From NCBI GenBank assembly GCA_002257045.1, contig NCHD01000035.1:1-33067 (forward strand): 33,067 bases of DNA. The letters run 5' to 3'. Below the pieces are notes generated by a model. That model had not been told where the DNA came from. It did no database searches and saw only the letters and a list, made by a program, of their open reading frames with translations. Position numbers and translations under genes: made by a program. Below, one piece after another: positions 1 through 7,036 of the stretch (its first letter is position 1; the number at the start of each line of letters is the position of its first letter). This stretch comes from Hydrogenophilales bacterium 16-61-112 (GTDB lineage: Bacteria; Pseudomonadota; Gammaproteobacteria; Burkholderiales; Thiobacillaceae).

Positions 1-4
1 AAGC

Positions 5-532
5 GTGTTCAAAAAACAGTGGCCGGCGTTTGTGCTGGCATTCGTATTGCCGCTCGTGGCGGTGTTCTGGTGGTGGGGCGGGTTCAGTCCGGTGAGCGTG
101 AGCGAAATCGAAGCCGGGCCTTATCGCTATGCCTATGTGGATTACGAGGGGCCGATCAGCAATATGCGCAAACCCCAGCGCAGCGTGCTCGAAAAGTTCA
201 ATCTCGCCAAGGTGGAAGCCGGCGACACCATCAACGTGATCCTGACCGATCCGCGAGCGACTCACGGCAAGGTGCGTGCGCATGTCGGCTATACCCTGAG
301 CGAATCCGCGCCGATCCCGGCGGGCTTGAAGGAAGGCCGCATCGCCGCGCGCCCGGTGTATGCTGCCCAGGTTCATGCGGTGGTATTGCTGGCGCCGTCC
401 AAGGCGTATCAAAAGCTGGCCGATGCGCTGGAATCGCAGGGCAAGACCCTCGCAATGCCGACCGTCGAGCTGTACCGACCGGCCGGCCAGAGCAATCGGG
501 TCGGTCATTTCACGCTGGAAATGAATCGCTGA
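5..532 (+). CDS. Membrane-anchored GyrI-like small-molecule-binding domain protein
   Basis: This is a 175-residue protein with a hydrophobic N-terminal segment (about residues 8-26, ending in three tryptophans) that would act as an uncleaved anchor or signal. A single GyrI-like (SOUL/effector-binding) domain follows, recognisable from the pattern GPYRYAYVDYEGP near residues 38-50 and VELYRP near 153-158. Such domains bind small molecules or proteins; this one would sit in the periplasm or at the membrane face. No enzyme residues are visible. The first available start is GTG at position 5, but the window begins four bases earlier, so the true start may lie outside. It precedes the next gene by five bases and is probably cotranscribed with it. 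The ligand is unknown. Confidence 0.7.
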   Translation: MFKKQWPAFVLAFVLPLVAVFWWWGGFSPVSVSEIEAGPYRYAYVDYEGPISNMRKPQRSVLEKFNLAKVEAGDTINVILTDPRATHGKVRAHVGYTLSESAPIPAGLKEGRIAARPVYAAQVHAVVLLAPSKAYQKLADALESQGKTLAMPTVELYRPAGQSNRVGHFTLEMNR

Positions 533-537
533 TCCGC

Positions 538-1458
538 ATGGCCTTCTTTACCGTCCTCACTGCTGTCGCCCTTGAACATCTGCGCCCGTTGCGGCAACCG
601 CTACCGCACTACCAGCAATACGCGCGCTTCACGCAATGGCTGGAACACCGCTTCAACGCGAATGCATTCAGTCACGGCGCCATCGCCTGGGGGTTGGCGG
701 TGGTGCCGCTGCTGCTGGGCGTGTGGCTGATTGATCATCTGCTTGGAGGTGTCAGTCCGTTTTTGAGCTGGGCATGGAGCGTGGCGGTGCTGTACCTCAC
801 GCTGGGTTTCAAGTATTTCAGCGACGATGCCGAGCGCGTCGCGCGCCTGCTCCGCGCAGGCGATCTGGACGGCGCGCGCGCGCAGCTCATCGCCAGCCGC
901 GGCGGCGACGCCAGCCAGCTCAATGCCGACGAAATCGCACGCGTCACCATCGAGCAGGTGATGGCGGCGAGCCACCGCCAGATGTTCGGCGTGCTGATCT
1001 GGTTTGTGCTGCTGATGCCGTTCGGGCCCGTCGGCGCGGTGCTGTTCCGCACCGCCTCGATTCTGGCGCGGCGCTGGGCTTCGACCCGGGGTCATTTCGG
1101 GGTGTTCGCGCAGCGCGCGTTTCATGCGATCAACTGGCTGCCGGTGCGGCTGACCGGGCTGACCTACGCCATCGCCGGCAATTTCGAGGACGCCACGTTT
1201 TGCTGGCGGACTCAGGCCGACGGCTGGCCCGAGCCGGAAGACGGCGTGGTGCTGGCCGCCGGTGCCGGCGCAATGGGTATCCGCCTCGGGCAGTCGATCA
1301 ATGTCGGCGGGCAAAGCGTCTGGCGCCCCGAGCTGGGCAGCGCCCAGACCGAGCCGGATGCCGACAGCATCGACAGCGCTGTCAGCATGATCTGGCGCGG
1401 ACTGGTGATCTGGATGGTGGCGGGCTTGCTGGTGGTGATCGCGGGCTGGGTCACCTGA
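538..1458 (+). CDS. CobD/CbiB family membrane protein
   Basis: This 306-residue protein starts at the ATG at 538 (MAFFTVLTAVALEHLRPL). It has several hydrophobic helices (roughly residues 42-65, 78-92, 150-170 and 285-304) and the body of the CobD/CbiB family, including the GNFEDATFCW stretch near residues 215-224. CbiB makes adenosylcobinamide phosphate in cobalamin synthesis, but many betaproteobacteria carry a shorter paralogue of this type away from cob genes whose role is not settled. No other cobalamin gene is in the window and no B12 riboswitch is seen upstream, so I assign the family but not the pathway. It lies between the GyrI-like gene and the SpmAB-like gene with gaps of five and seven bases, consistent with one transcript. 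Confidence 0.75.
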   Translation: MAFFTVLTAVALEHLRPLRQPLPHYQQYARFTQWLEHRFNANAFSHGAIAWGLAVVPLLLGVWLIDHLLGGVSPFLSWAWSVAVLYLTLGFKYFSDDAERVARLLRAGDLDGARAQLIASRGGDASQLNADEIARVTIEQVMAASHRQMFGVLIWFVLLMPFGPVGAVLFRTASILARRWASTRGHFGVFAQRAFHAINWLPVRLTGLTYAIAGNFEDATFCWRTQADGWPEPEDGVVLAAGAGAMGIRLGQSINVGGQSVWRPELGSAQTEPDADSIDSAVSMIWRGLVIWMVAGLLVVIAGWVT

Positions 1459-1465
1459 ACCGGCC

Positions 1466-2704
1466 ATGTTGAACGCGTTATGGGTGGGCTTTTTTGTCGC
1501 CGCCTTTGTCATCGCCCTGTTCAAACTGCTGGTACTGGGGGACGCCGGCGTATTCGCCGGCTTGGTCAAGGCGCTCTTCGACAGCAGCAAGTCGGCATTT
1601 GAAATCGCGCTGGGCCTGACCGGCGTGATGACGCTGTGGCTCGGTGTGATGAAAGTAGGCGAGCGCGCCGGCATGCTGGAACTGCTGACACGCGGCCTGG
1701 CGCCGCTGTTCAAGCGTCTGTTTCCCGATGTTCCGCCCAACCATCCGGCGCTGGGGGCCATGACCATGAACATGGGCGCCAACATGCTGGGGCTGGACAA
1801 TGCCGCCACGCCGCTCGGCATCAAGGCGATGCAGGAACTGCAAAAACTCAACCCCACGCCCGACACCGCCAGCGACGCGCAGATCCTGTTTCTGGTGATC
1901 AACACCGCCTCGGTGACCCTGCTGCCGGTGACCATCTTCACCTATCGTGCCCAGCTCGGCGCGGCCGATCCGACCGACGTGTTCGTGCCGCTGCTGATCA
2001 CCACCTACATCGGCACGCTGTGCGGGCTGCTGGTGACCGGGATGTATCAGCGCCTGCACTTGTGGAATCGCGTCACCCTGGCATATCTGGGCGGCGCGAC
2101 CGCGCTGATCGGCGGGCTGGTGGCGTATTTTGGCAGCCTCGACGCGGCCGAAATGACGCGGCAGTCGTCTATCCTCAGCAATGTGTTGCTGTTCGGCCTG
2201 ATCGTCACCTTTTTGCTGATGGCGGTGCGGCGCCGGATCAACGCCTACGAGGCGTTCATCGAAGGTGCGAAGGAAGGATTTCACACGGCGGTCACGATCA
2301 TTCCCTATCTTGTTGCGATGCTGGTGGCAATTGCCGTGTTTCGCGCCAGCGGCGCACTCGATCTGCTGATGAACGCAGTGCGCAGCGGCGTGCTGGCGCT
2401 GGGCTTCGATACACGCTGGGTCGATGCCCTGCCGACTGCACTGATGAAACCCTTTTCCGGCAGCGGTGCGCGCGCGATGATGATTGACACCATGCAAACC
2501 CACGGCGCCGACTCTTTTGCCGGGCGCCTCGCCTCCATTGTGCAGGGCAGCACCGAAACCACGTTTTACGTGCTGGCGGTGTATTTTGGCGCGGTCGGCA
2601 TCCGTCGCGTGCGCCACGCCGTCACCTGCGGATTGATCGCCGACGTTGCCGGCATCCTTGCCGCCATCGGCATGGCTTATCTGTTTTTTGGTTACACCCA
2701 ATGA
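1466..2704 (+). CDS. Nucleoside-recognition (Gate) domain protein, SpmA-SpmB fusion type
   Basis: This is a 412-residue polytopic membrane protein. The N-terminal half carries the signature of spore maturation protein SpmA (ALGLTGVMTLWLGVMKVGE; then PALGAMTMNMGANMLGLDNAATPLG split over residues 92-117). The C-terminal half is SpmB-like, with repeated Gate helices and the motif STETTFYVLAVYFG near residue 360. In sporulating Firmicutes SpmA and SpmB are separate and affect spore dehydration; Gram-negative bacteria often carry a fused homologue, apparently a transporter, with no known substrate. The organism shows no sign of being a spore former. The stop codon overlaps the ppx start by four bases (ATGA), so the two are likely translationally coupled. 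Confidence 0.8.
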   Translation: MLNALWVGFFVAAFVIALFKLLVLGDAGVFAGLVKALFDSSKSAFEIALGLTGVMTLWLGVMKVGERAGMLELLTRGLAPLFKRLFPDVPPNHPALGAMTMNMGANMLGLDNAATPLGIKAMQELQKLNPTPDTASDAQILFLVINTASVTLLPVTIFTYRAQLGAADPTDVFVPLLITTYIGTLCGLLVTGMYQRLHLWNRVTLAYLGGATALIGGLVAYFGSLDAAEMTRQSSILSNVLLFGLIVTFLLMAVRRRINAYEAFIEGAKEGFHTAVTIIPYLVAMLVAIAVFRASGALDLLMNAVRSGVLALGFDTRWVDALPTALMKPFSGSGARAMMIDTMQTHGADSFAGRLASIVQGSTETTFYVLAVYFGAVGIRRVRHAVTCGLIADVAGILAAIGMAYLFFGYTQ

Positions 2705-4185
2705 AAACCTACGACACCCTTGCCGCCGTTGACCTCGGCTCCAACTCCTTCCGTCTCGAAGTGGTCCGGGTGTCGGGCGACCAGCTCTACCCGCTCGATT
2801 CGCTGAAGGAAACCGTGCGTCTCGCCGGCGGCCTGACCGACGACAAGCAGCTCGACGATGCCACCCAGACGCGCGCGCTGGCCTGCCTGCACCGCTTTGG
2901 CGAGCGCCTGCGCGGCCTGTCGCCGGAAGCCATCCGCTGCGTCGGCACCTCTGCGCTGCGCATCGCCAAAAATGCGGACATATTCATCCCCAAGGCGGAA
3001 ATTGCGCTCGGGCATCCGATTGAAATCGTCGCCGGGCGCGAGGAAGCGCGACTGATTTATCTCGGCGTTGCGCATTCGCTGGCGCCCTCGCCCGACAGGC
3101 GGCTGGTGGTCGACATCGGCGGCGGCTCCACCGAATTCATCATCGGCCAGGGCCTGAAGCCGCTGGCCCGTGAAAGCCTGCACATGGGCTGCGTCAATTT
3201 TTCGCGACGTTTTTTCGCCGACGGCGTGATCGACAAGACCTCGATGAAAGCCGCCGAGATGGCGGCGCGCGCCGAAGTCGAGCGCATCACCCAGGCATTT
3301 TTCCACGGCAACTGGCAGCAGGCGATCGGCTCGTCCGGCACCGCGCGCGCGCTGCGCGAACTGCTCGAGCTCAACGGCCTGTCTGAAAACGGCATCACCG
3401 CGCAGGGCCTGGCGCAACTGCGCAGTCTGATGATCAAGGCGGGGCATATCGATGCGCTCGATCTGGTTGGACTGACGCGCGACCGCCGTCCGGTGATCGC
3501 CGGCGGCTTTGCCATCATGATGGGTCTGTTTGCCGAGCTCGGCATCGAGCAGATGGAGGTGGCCGAAACCGCGATGCGCGAAGGCATCCTGTACGACCTC
3601 CTGGGGCGCTTTCACAAGCAGGACATGCGCGAGGCGACGGTGGACGAATTCATGCGCCGCTACCACATCGACAACCAGCAGGCCGCGCGCGTCAACCGCG
3701 TGGCGCTCAAGCTGCTTGCCGCAGCGGGGAGCGAGGCGGCGAGCGAAAACGACGTGCAGTTTCTCGACTGGACCGCGCGCCTGCATGAAATCGGCCTGTC
3801 GGTGTCGCACGGCGGCTATCACCGCCATTCGGCCTATATCCTGGAAAACGCCGACATGCCCGGCTTTTCGCGCTCGGACCAGTCTCGGCTGGCCCTGCTG
3901 GCGCGCGCCCAACGCGGCGCGCTGAACAAGCTGCCGGAATTTGCCGCCGACGGTGGCCTGTCGGACAACGACCGCCTGCTGGTGTGGCTGCTGCGCCAGG
4001 CCGTGATCCTCTGCCGTAACCGCGCCGAACCGTGTCTGCCCGATATCAAGGTGGAAGCCACCGGCAAGCGTTTCCGCCTCACCCTGCCCGAAGGCTGGCT
4101 GGAACGCCGGCCGCTGACGCGCCGCGCGCTGGAAGACGAGTCGGTGCATTGGCACGCGGTAGGGATCAAGTTCCTGTTCGCCTGA
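2701..4185 (+). CDS. ppx: Exopolyphosphatase / Ppx-GppA phosphatase
   Basis: The product is a 494-residue enzyme of the ASKHA (actin-like) fold that removes terminal phosphate from polyphosphate, and possibly also converts pppGpp to ppGpp. Visible motifs are the phosphate-1 loop AAVDLGSNSFRLEV at residues 8-21, the connecting CVGTSALR around residue 80, and the phosphate-2 loop VVDIGGGSTEFIIG near residues 137-150. A C-terminal HD-like region follows (LHEIGLSVSHGGYHRHSAYIL, residues about 361-381), as in long Ppx forms. The length fits the family. The start overlaps the upstream gene by four bases. A strong hairpin terminator lies 36 bases after the stop. The polyphosphate kinase gene is in the same window at 19534-21594, in a separate operon. 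Confidence 0.93.
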   Translation: MKTYDTLAAVDLGSNSFRLEVVRVSGDQLYPLDSLKETVRLAGGLTDDKQLDDATQTRALACLHRFGERLRGLSPEAIRCVGTSALRIAKNADIFIPKAEIALGHPIEIVAGREEARLIYLGVAHSLAPSPDRRLVVDIGGGSTEFIIGQGLKPLARESLHMGCVNFSRRFFADGVIDKTSMKAAEMAARAEVERITQAFFHGNWQQAIGSSGTARALRELLELNGLSENGITAQGLAQLRSLMIKAGHIDALDLVGLTRDRRPVIAGGFAIMMGLFAELGIEQMEVAETAMREGILYDLLGRFHKQDMREATVDEFMRRYHIDNQQAARVNRVALKLLAAAGSEAASENDVQFLDWTARLHEIGLSVSHGGYHRHSAYILENADMPGFSRSDQSRLALLARAQRGALNKLPEFAADGGLSDNDRLLVWLLRQAVILCRNRAEPCLPDIKVEATGKRFRLTLPEGWLERRPLTRRALEDESVHWHAVGIKFLFA

Positions 4186-4221
4186 GCCGGGCGGTCGGGC
4201 CGCTTTTTCAAGTCGTCAATC

Positions 4222-4270
4222 AAAGACGCCTGATGCAGCCGTTGCCGGCCGCATCAGGCGTCTTTCTTTT
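4222..4270. terminator. Bidirectional intrinsic terminator after ppx
   Basis: The two arms are 4222-4236 (AAAGACGCCTGATGC) and 4251-4265, a perfect 15-base inverted repeat around a 14-base loop, followed by TCTTTCTTTTT. The arms carry an A-run on one side and a T-run on the other, so the hairpin can end ppx on the plus strand and the DUF599 transcript arriving from 4342 on the minus strand. Confidence 0.9.
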
Positions 4271-4341
4271 TGCCAATCGGGTGGCTGCGCGGCTGAAACG
4301 GCCGCAGCATGAAGCGGGTATGCGAGCTGGTTTGCGCGGCC

Positions 4342-5079
4342 TTACTTGGCGAATTTCGCCTGTATCGCGGCCGAAGCCGGTTCTGTTGCGCCAAGCCGGG
4401 CGCGGGCGATGAGCACATCTTCCGGCTCGCTGCGGTCGAGTTGATACAGCGCGACGACCAGGCCAATCGACGACACCAGCAGGAAGCCCGGGCCAAACAG
4501 CCAGAACACCAGCGGTACGGCGAAGAAGAACGCCCGCATGCCGATGGCGAACATGTTGCCCGAGCGTTGCAGCCGCCGCGCGACGGCCCTGGGCGACAGG
4601 TTGTGGTGCGCATCGTGGTCCGGCACGTTGACCATGAATACGACATGGTTGGCCAGTCGCACCGACATGGCGAAGGCGAAGAACGCCACGATGAAATCGA
4701 ACAGCAGGAACATCACCTTGATGATCCACAGCTCGGTGGCATAGGAACCATGCCCGCTCAACACATGCCAGCTTTGAGAGATATTCTGTGCCTGGCCCGA
4801 CAGCGTGAGCGTGCCGATGATGAGCAGTGCGGCGGTCGACGCCATCAGCGAGGAGCCCATGATGAAGTTGCGCAGGGTTTGCACCGCCATCACATCCTTG
4901 CCCGGGTTGTTCATGATGTGCTCAACCCACAGGCTGCGCGCCAGGGCGTTGACGCCATGAATGGTATAGGTCGGGTTGACCCGCACCTTCATGTTCAGAA
5001 AACCGTAATAAGCGGCCACGATGGCCGTGCTGAGAGCGAGCGCGATCAGGTCGGTCAGGAAGTCTGCGAAGCTCATCAT
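4342..5079 (-). CDS. DUF599 family integral membrane protein
   Basis: This is a 245-residue membrane protein. The hydrophobic helices fall at roughly residues 6-26 (FADFLTDLIALALSTAIVAAYYGF), 92-112, 125-150 and 195-215. The family hallmark is a conserved cytoplasmic-type stretch, FIMGSSLMASTAALLIIG at residues 72-89, followed later by NVPDHDAHHN. DUF599 proteins have no defined function. Two ATGs lie together at 5079 and 5076; either may be used. The gene is three bases downstream of the 62-residue small gene and would share its sigma-54 promoter. Because a sigma-54 activator and its kinase are divergently encoded next door, it is a likely target of that pair (inference). Confidence 0.8.
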   Translation of the reverse strand: MMSFADFLTDLIALALSTAIVAAYYGFLNMKVRVNPTYTIHGVNALARSLWVEHIMNNPGKDVMAVQTLRNFIMGSSLMASTAALLIIGTLTLSGQAQNISQSWHVLSGHGSYATELWIIKVMFLLFDFIVAFFAFAMSVRLANHVVFMVNVPDHDAHHNLSPRAVARRLQRSGNMFAIGMRAFFFAVPLVFWLFGPGFLLVSSIGLVVALYQLDRSEPEDVLIARARLGATEPASAAIQAKFAK

Positions 5080-5082
5080 GCT

Positions 5083-5271
5083 TTATGCCGCACCCTGCAT
5101 CGGGCCGACCATCGCTGTACGGGCGCTCAATGGCGAGGGTGTACGGGCCTGTTCTGGCTGGCCGGCAACGCGACGGATATCGAGCTGGCGCAAGCGGGTC
5201 TCAAGCTCATGCAGATTGCTGACGTTGGCGAAGGACAAAGCGTTGAAAAGGGTCTGGGTGAACGTGTTCAT
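5083..5271 (-). CDS. Small unknown protein upstream of the DUF599 gene
   Basis: This is a 62-residue protein that I do not recognise. The N-terminal half looks helical and amphipathic (MNTFTQTLFNALSFANVSNL, then HELETRLRQLDIRRV); the C-terminal half is rich in Pro, Ala and Ser and looks disordered. It has no signal peptide and no cysteine. Three things support it as real: an AGGA ribosome site nine bases before the ATG, a sigma-54-type promoter about 36 bases upstream pointing at it, and a gap of only three bases to the DUF599 gene. It may be a regulator or partner of the membrane protein. Length alone cannot rule out a chance frame. Confidence 0.6.
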   Translation of the reverse strand: MNTFTQTLFNALSFANVSNLHELETRLRQLDIRRVAGQPEQARTPSPLSARTAMVGPMQGAA

Positions 5272-5306
5272 GGCCGGGATTCCTGTGGTTGCGATGGCTT
5301 TCTATA

Positions 5307-5322
5307 TGCAGGATGCGTGCCA
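5307..5322 (-). promoter_or_regulatory. Sigma-54 (RpoN) promoter for the small-protein/DUF599 pair
   Basis: Read on the minus strand, 5322 to 5307 is TGGCACGCATCCTGCA. The invariant GG (5321-5320) and GC (5309-5308) are exactly ten bases apart, and the -24 half TGGCACG matches the consensus fully. The expected transcript start is near 5296, giving a leader of about 25 bases before the ATG at 5271. An overlapping sigma-70-like pair (TTGAAA at 5328-5323, 16 bases, TATAGA at 5306-5301) also exists, so basal sigma-70 transcription is possible. Confidence 0.72.
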
Positions 5323-5323
5323 T

Positions 5324-5346
5324 TTCAATAACCCATTGTTATTGAA
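5324..5346. promoter_or_regulatory. Perfect inverted repeat abutting the sigma-54 promoter
   Basis: The nine-base arms TTCAATAAC and GTTATTGAA are separated by CCATT. The site begins two bases upstream of the -24 element and covers the -35 region of the overlapping sigma-70-like promoter. Its perfect dyad and position fit an operator; the protein that binds it is unknown. The divergent NtrC-type regulator or a separate repressor are both possible. Confidence 0.5.
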
Positions 5347-5530
5347 TGATTAACTGTTTATTTTCTCTTTTTGGGCGGATTGCATGTGTTGCATAAAGTA
5401 ACTTTAGCGTTGTGATGAGTTTGATTCATCTTGATGAAAAACAAGCATTATTTAGATATTCTGGTGGATGTTGATTTTGTGCATCATGTGTTGCAAAATG
5501 CAATCACAGTATTCCGGTTGATGCAAGTTG
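5347..5530. promoter_or_regulatory. AT-rich divergent intergenic region with candidate enhancer sites
   Basis: This stretch is much richer in A and T than its surroundings and has no convincing gene. It holds an 11-base direct repeat, CATGTGTTGCA, at 5383-5393 and 5485-5495. The second copy is the left half of a dyad (TTGCA-AAA-TGCAA, 5491-5503). A short palindrome, TTCATC-TT-GATGAA, lies at 5425-5438. The repeats are about 86 and 190 bases upstream of the predicted sigma-54 start, the usual range for enhancer sites of NtrC-type activators. A promoter for the kinase gene should also lie here, but I could not fix a convincing -10 box. Confidence 0.45.
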
Positions 5531-7036
5531 ATGCCTTCTGTTCAAGACGCTCGTCCACACGCCCTGTCGCTGCATTCCCTGCGCGGAAAAATCACTCTCG
5601 GCTATACCGCCGTGGCGGCGATCATTCTGGTGGCCTCGCTGTTTTTCGTCGGCGAGCTGCGCACGCTGGAGGCGCGGGTGGTACTGGGGCAGCGCGCCAC
5701 TGACCTGTTCAACACCACGCTCGAAATTCGCCGTTTCGAGCGCAACTACTTTCTTCACCATCAGGCCGCCGACCGCGCGGAAAACAGCCGTTACATTGCG
5801 CTGGCGCAGAAGATGCTCCGGGAGAACCGGTCGGATTTCGCCGCCATGGCCGGCCAGCAGCGGCTGCAGCAGTTGCGTGAGCGGCTGGACGCCTACGCGC
5901 GCCAGATGGCCGCGCTGGCGCAGGCCGATCCACGCCAACTCGACGCCATGGAGCCGCAGGTGCGGCCGCTCGGGCAGGCGGTGGTGGCGATCGCCGAGGA
6001 CATGGCGGGCACCGAGCGGCGGCAGATCCAGTCTACCCTGGCATCGTTTCGCACGCTGCTGCTGGGCGTCATCCTGAGCATGACGCTGCTGATCGTGGTG
6101 ATCGGCCGTGCGCTGTCGCAACGCGTGGTGAAGCCGCTGAAGGAAATGGAATCCAGCGTCGCGGCGCTTTCCGCGAACTACCGCGAAACCCTGTCGGCGC
6201 CGTCGAACGACCGCGAAATCCTGTCCATCACCGCAGCCTTTAACCATATGCTGCAAGAGCTGGACCGGCGGCAGAAGTCGCTGATGCGGTCGGAGCGCAT
6301 GGTCTCGCTCGGCACCATGCTGTCGGGCGTGGCGCACGAGCTGAACAACCCGCTGTCGAACATCTCGACCTCGTGCCAGATCCTGCTCGAAGAAGTGGGC
6401 GACAGCGACACTGCGGCGCAACAGCGTTATCTGCAGCAGATCGACCAGCAGACCGAACGGGCGCGCAGCATCGTCCGTTCGCTGCTGGATTTTTCACGCG
6501 AGCGGGCGTTCCGCAAGGAAGCGGTAGTGCTGCGGCCGCTGGTGGCGCAGACGGTCGGCTTCGTGCGCTGCGAGATATCCGCCAAGTCGGTGGTGCAGCT
6601 GGATATCCCCGACGATCTGAGCGTGGCGGCGGATGCCCAGCGCCTGCAGCAGGTGTTCGTCAACCTGATCCGCAACGCGATGGAAGGCCTGGGGCCGCAG
6701 GGCCGGATCGAGGTGTCGGCGCAGCGCGTGCAGGCCAGCGAGCCGCCCGCTGGCACCGCGCTGGGCCAGGGCTGCGGCTTCAAGGGGGCGATGGTGGAAA
6801 TCCGCGTCGCCGACAACGGGCCGGGCATCGCGCCGGACATCCTGCCGCGCATCTTCGATCCTTTTTTCACCACCAAGGATGTCGGTCACGGCATGGGGCT
6901 GGGGCTGTTCGTCGTCTATGAAATCGTTGACGAGCACGGCGGCTGCATCGCCGTGCAGAGCACGCCGGGGCAGGGCGCGACCTTCATCATCCGGCTGCCG
7001 CTGGCTGCTGCCGACACGCCCAAGGGAGCCCGCTGA
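5531..7036 (+). CDS. Membrane sensor histidine kinase (HAMP, HisKA, HATPase)
   Basis: This is a 501-residue two-component sensor. The first membrane helix is at about residues 20-40. A periplasmic sensor of about 130 residues follows, predicted helical and resembling a four-helix bundle (LEIRRFERNYFLHH near 64-77). The second helix is at 174-193 and HAMP at about 194-247. The H-box has phospho-acceptor His269 (VAHELNNPLSN), the N-box is NLIRNAMEG at 378-386, and the G-boxes are DNGPGIA (428-434) and GMGLGLF (454-460). I start it at the ATG at 5531; a TTG directly before it is less likely. The stop overlaps the next start by one base, so it is coupled to its response regulator. The signal is unknown. 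It belongs to the NtrB-like kinases that pair with sigma-54 activators. Confidence 0.92.
   Translation: MPSVQDARPHALSLHSLRGKITLGYTAVAAIILVASLFFVGELRTLEARVVLGQRATDLFNTTLEIRRFERNYFLHHQAADRAENSRYIALAQKMLRENRSDFAAMAGQQRLQQLRERLDAYARQMAALAQADPRQLDAMEPQVRPLGQAVVAIAEDMAGTERRQIQSTLASFRTLLLGVILSMTLLIVVIGRALSQRVVKPLKEMESSVAALSANYRETLSAPSNDREILSITAAFNHMLQELDRRQKSLMRSERMVSLGTMLSGVAHELNNPLSNISTSCQILLEEVGDSDTAAQQRYLQQIDQQTERARSIVRSLLDFSRERAFRKEAVVLRPLVAQTVGFVRCEISAKSVVQLDIPDDLSVAADAQRLQQVFVNLIRNAMEGLGPQGRIEVSAQRVQASEPPAGTALGQGCGFKGAMVEIRVADNGPGIAPDILPRIFDPFFTTKDVGHGMGLGLFVVYEIVDEHGGCIAVQSTPGQGATFIIRLPLAAADTPKGAR

Noticed and set aside
538..1458. Cobalamin biosynthesis locus with a riboswitch
   Set aside because: Only a CobD/CbiB-family paralogue is present; no other cobalamin gene or B12 riboswitch features are visible upstream.
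601..1941. Long minus-strand open frame (446 codons) opposite the CbiB and SpmAB genes
   Set aside because: It is antisense to two recognisable genes, is Arg/His/Gln-rich as expected of the shadow of GC-rich code, and matches no family I know.
2692..4155. 487-codon minus-strand frame opposite ppx
   Set aside because: Mirror frame of a well-conserved gene in high-GC DNA; composition is not protein-like.
5431..5458. Sigma-70 promoter for the kinase gene (TTGATG with TAGATA)
   Set aside because: The -10 match is only three of six, and other AT-rich hexamers fit about as well; I could not choose one.
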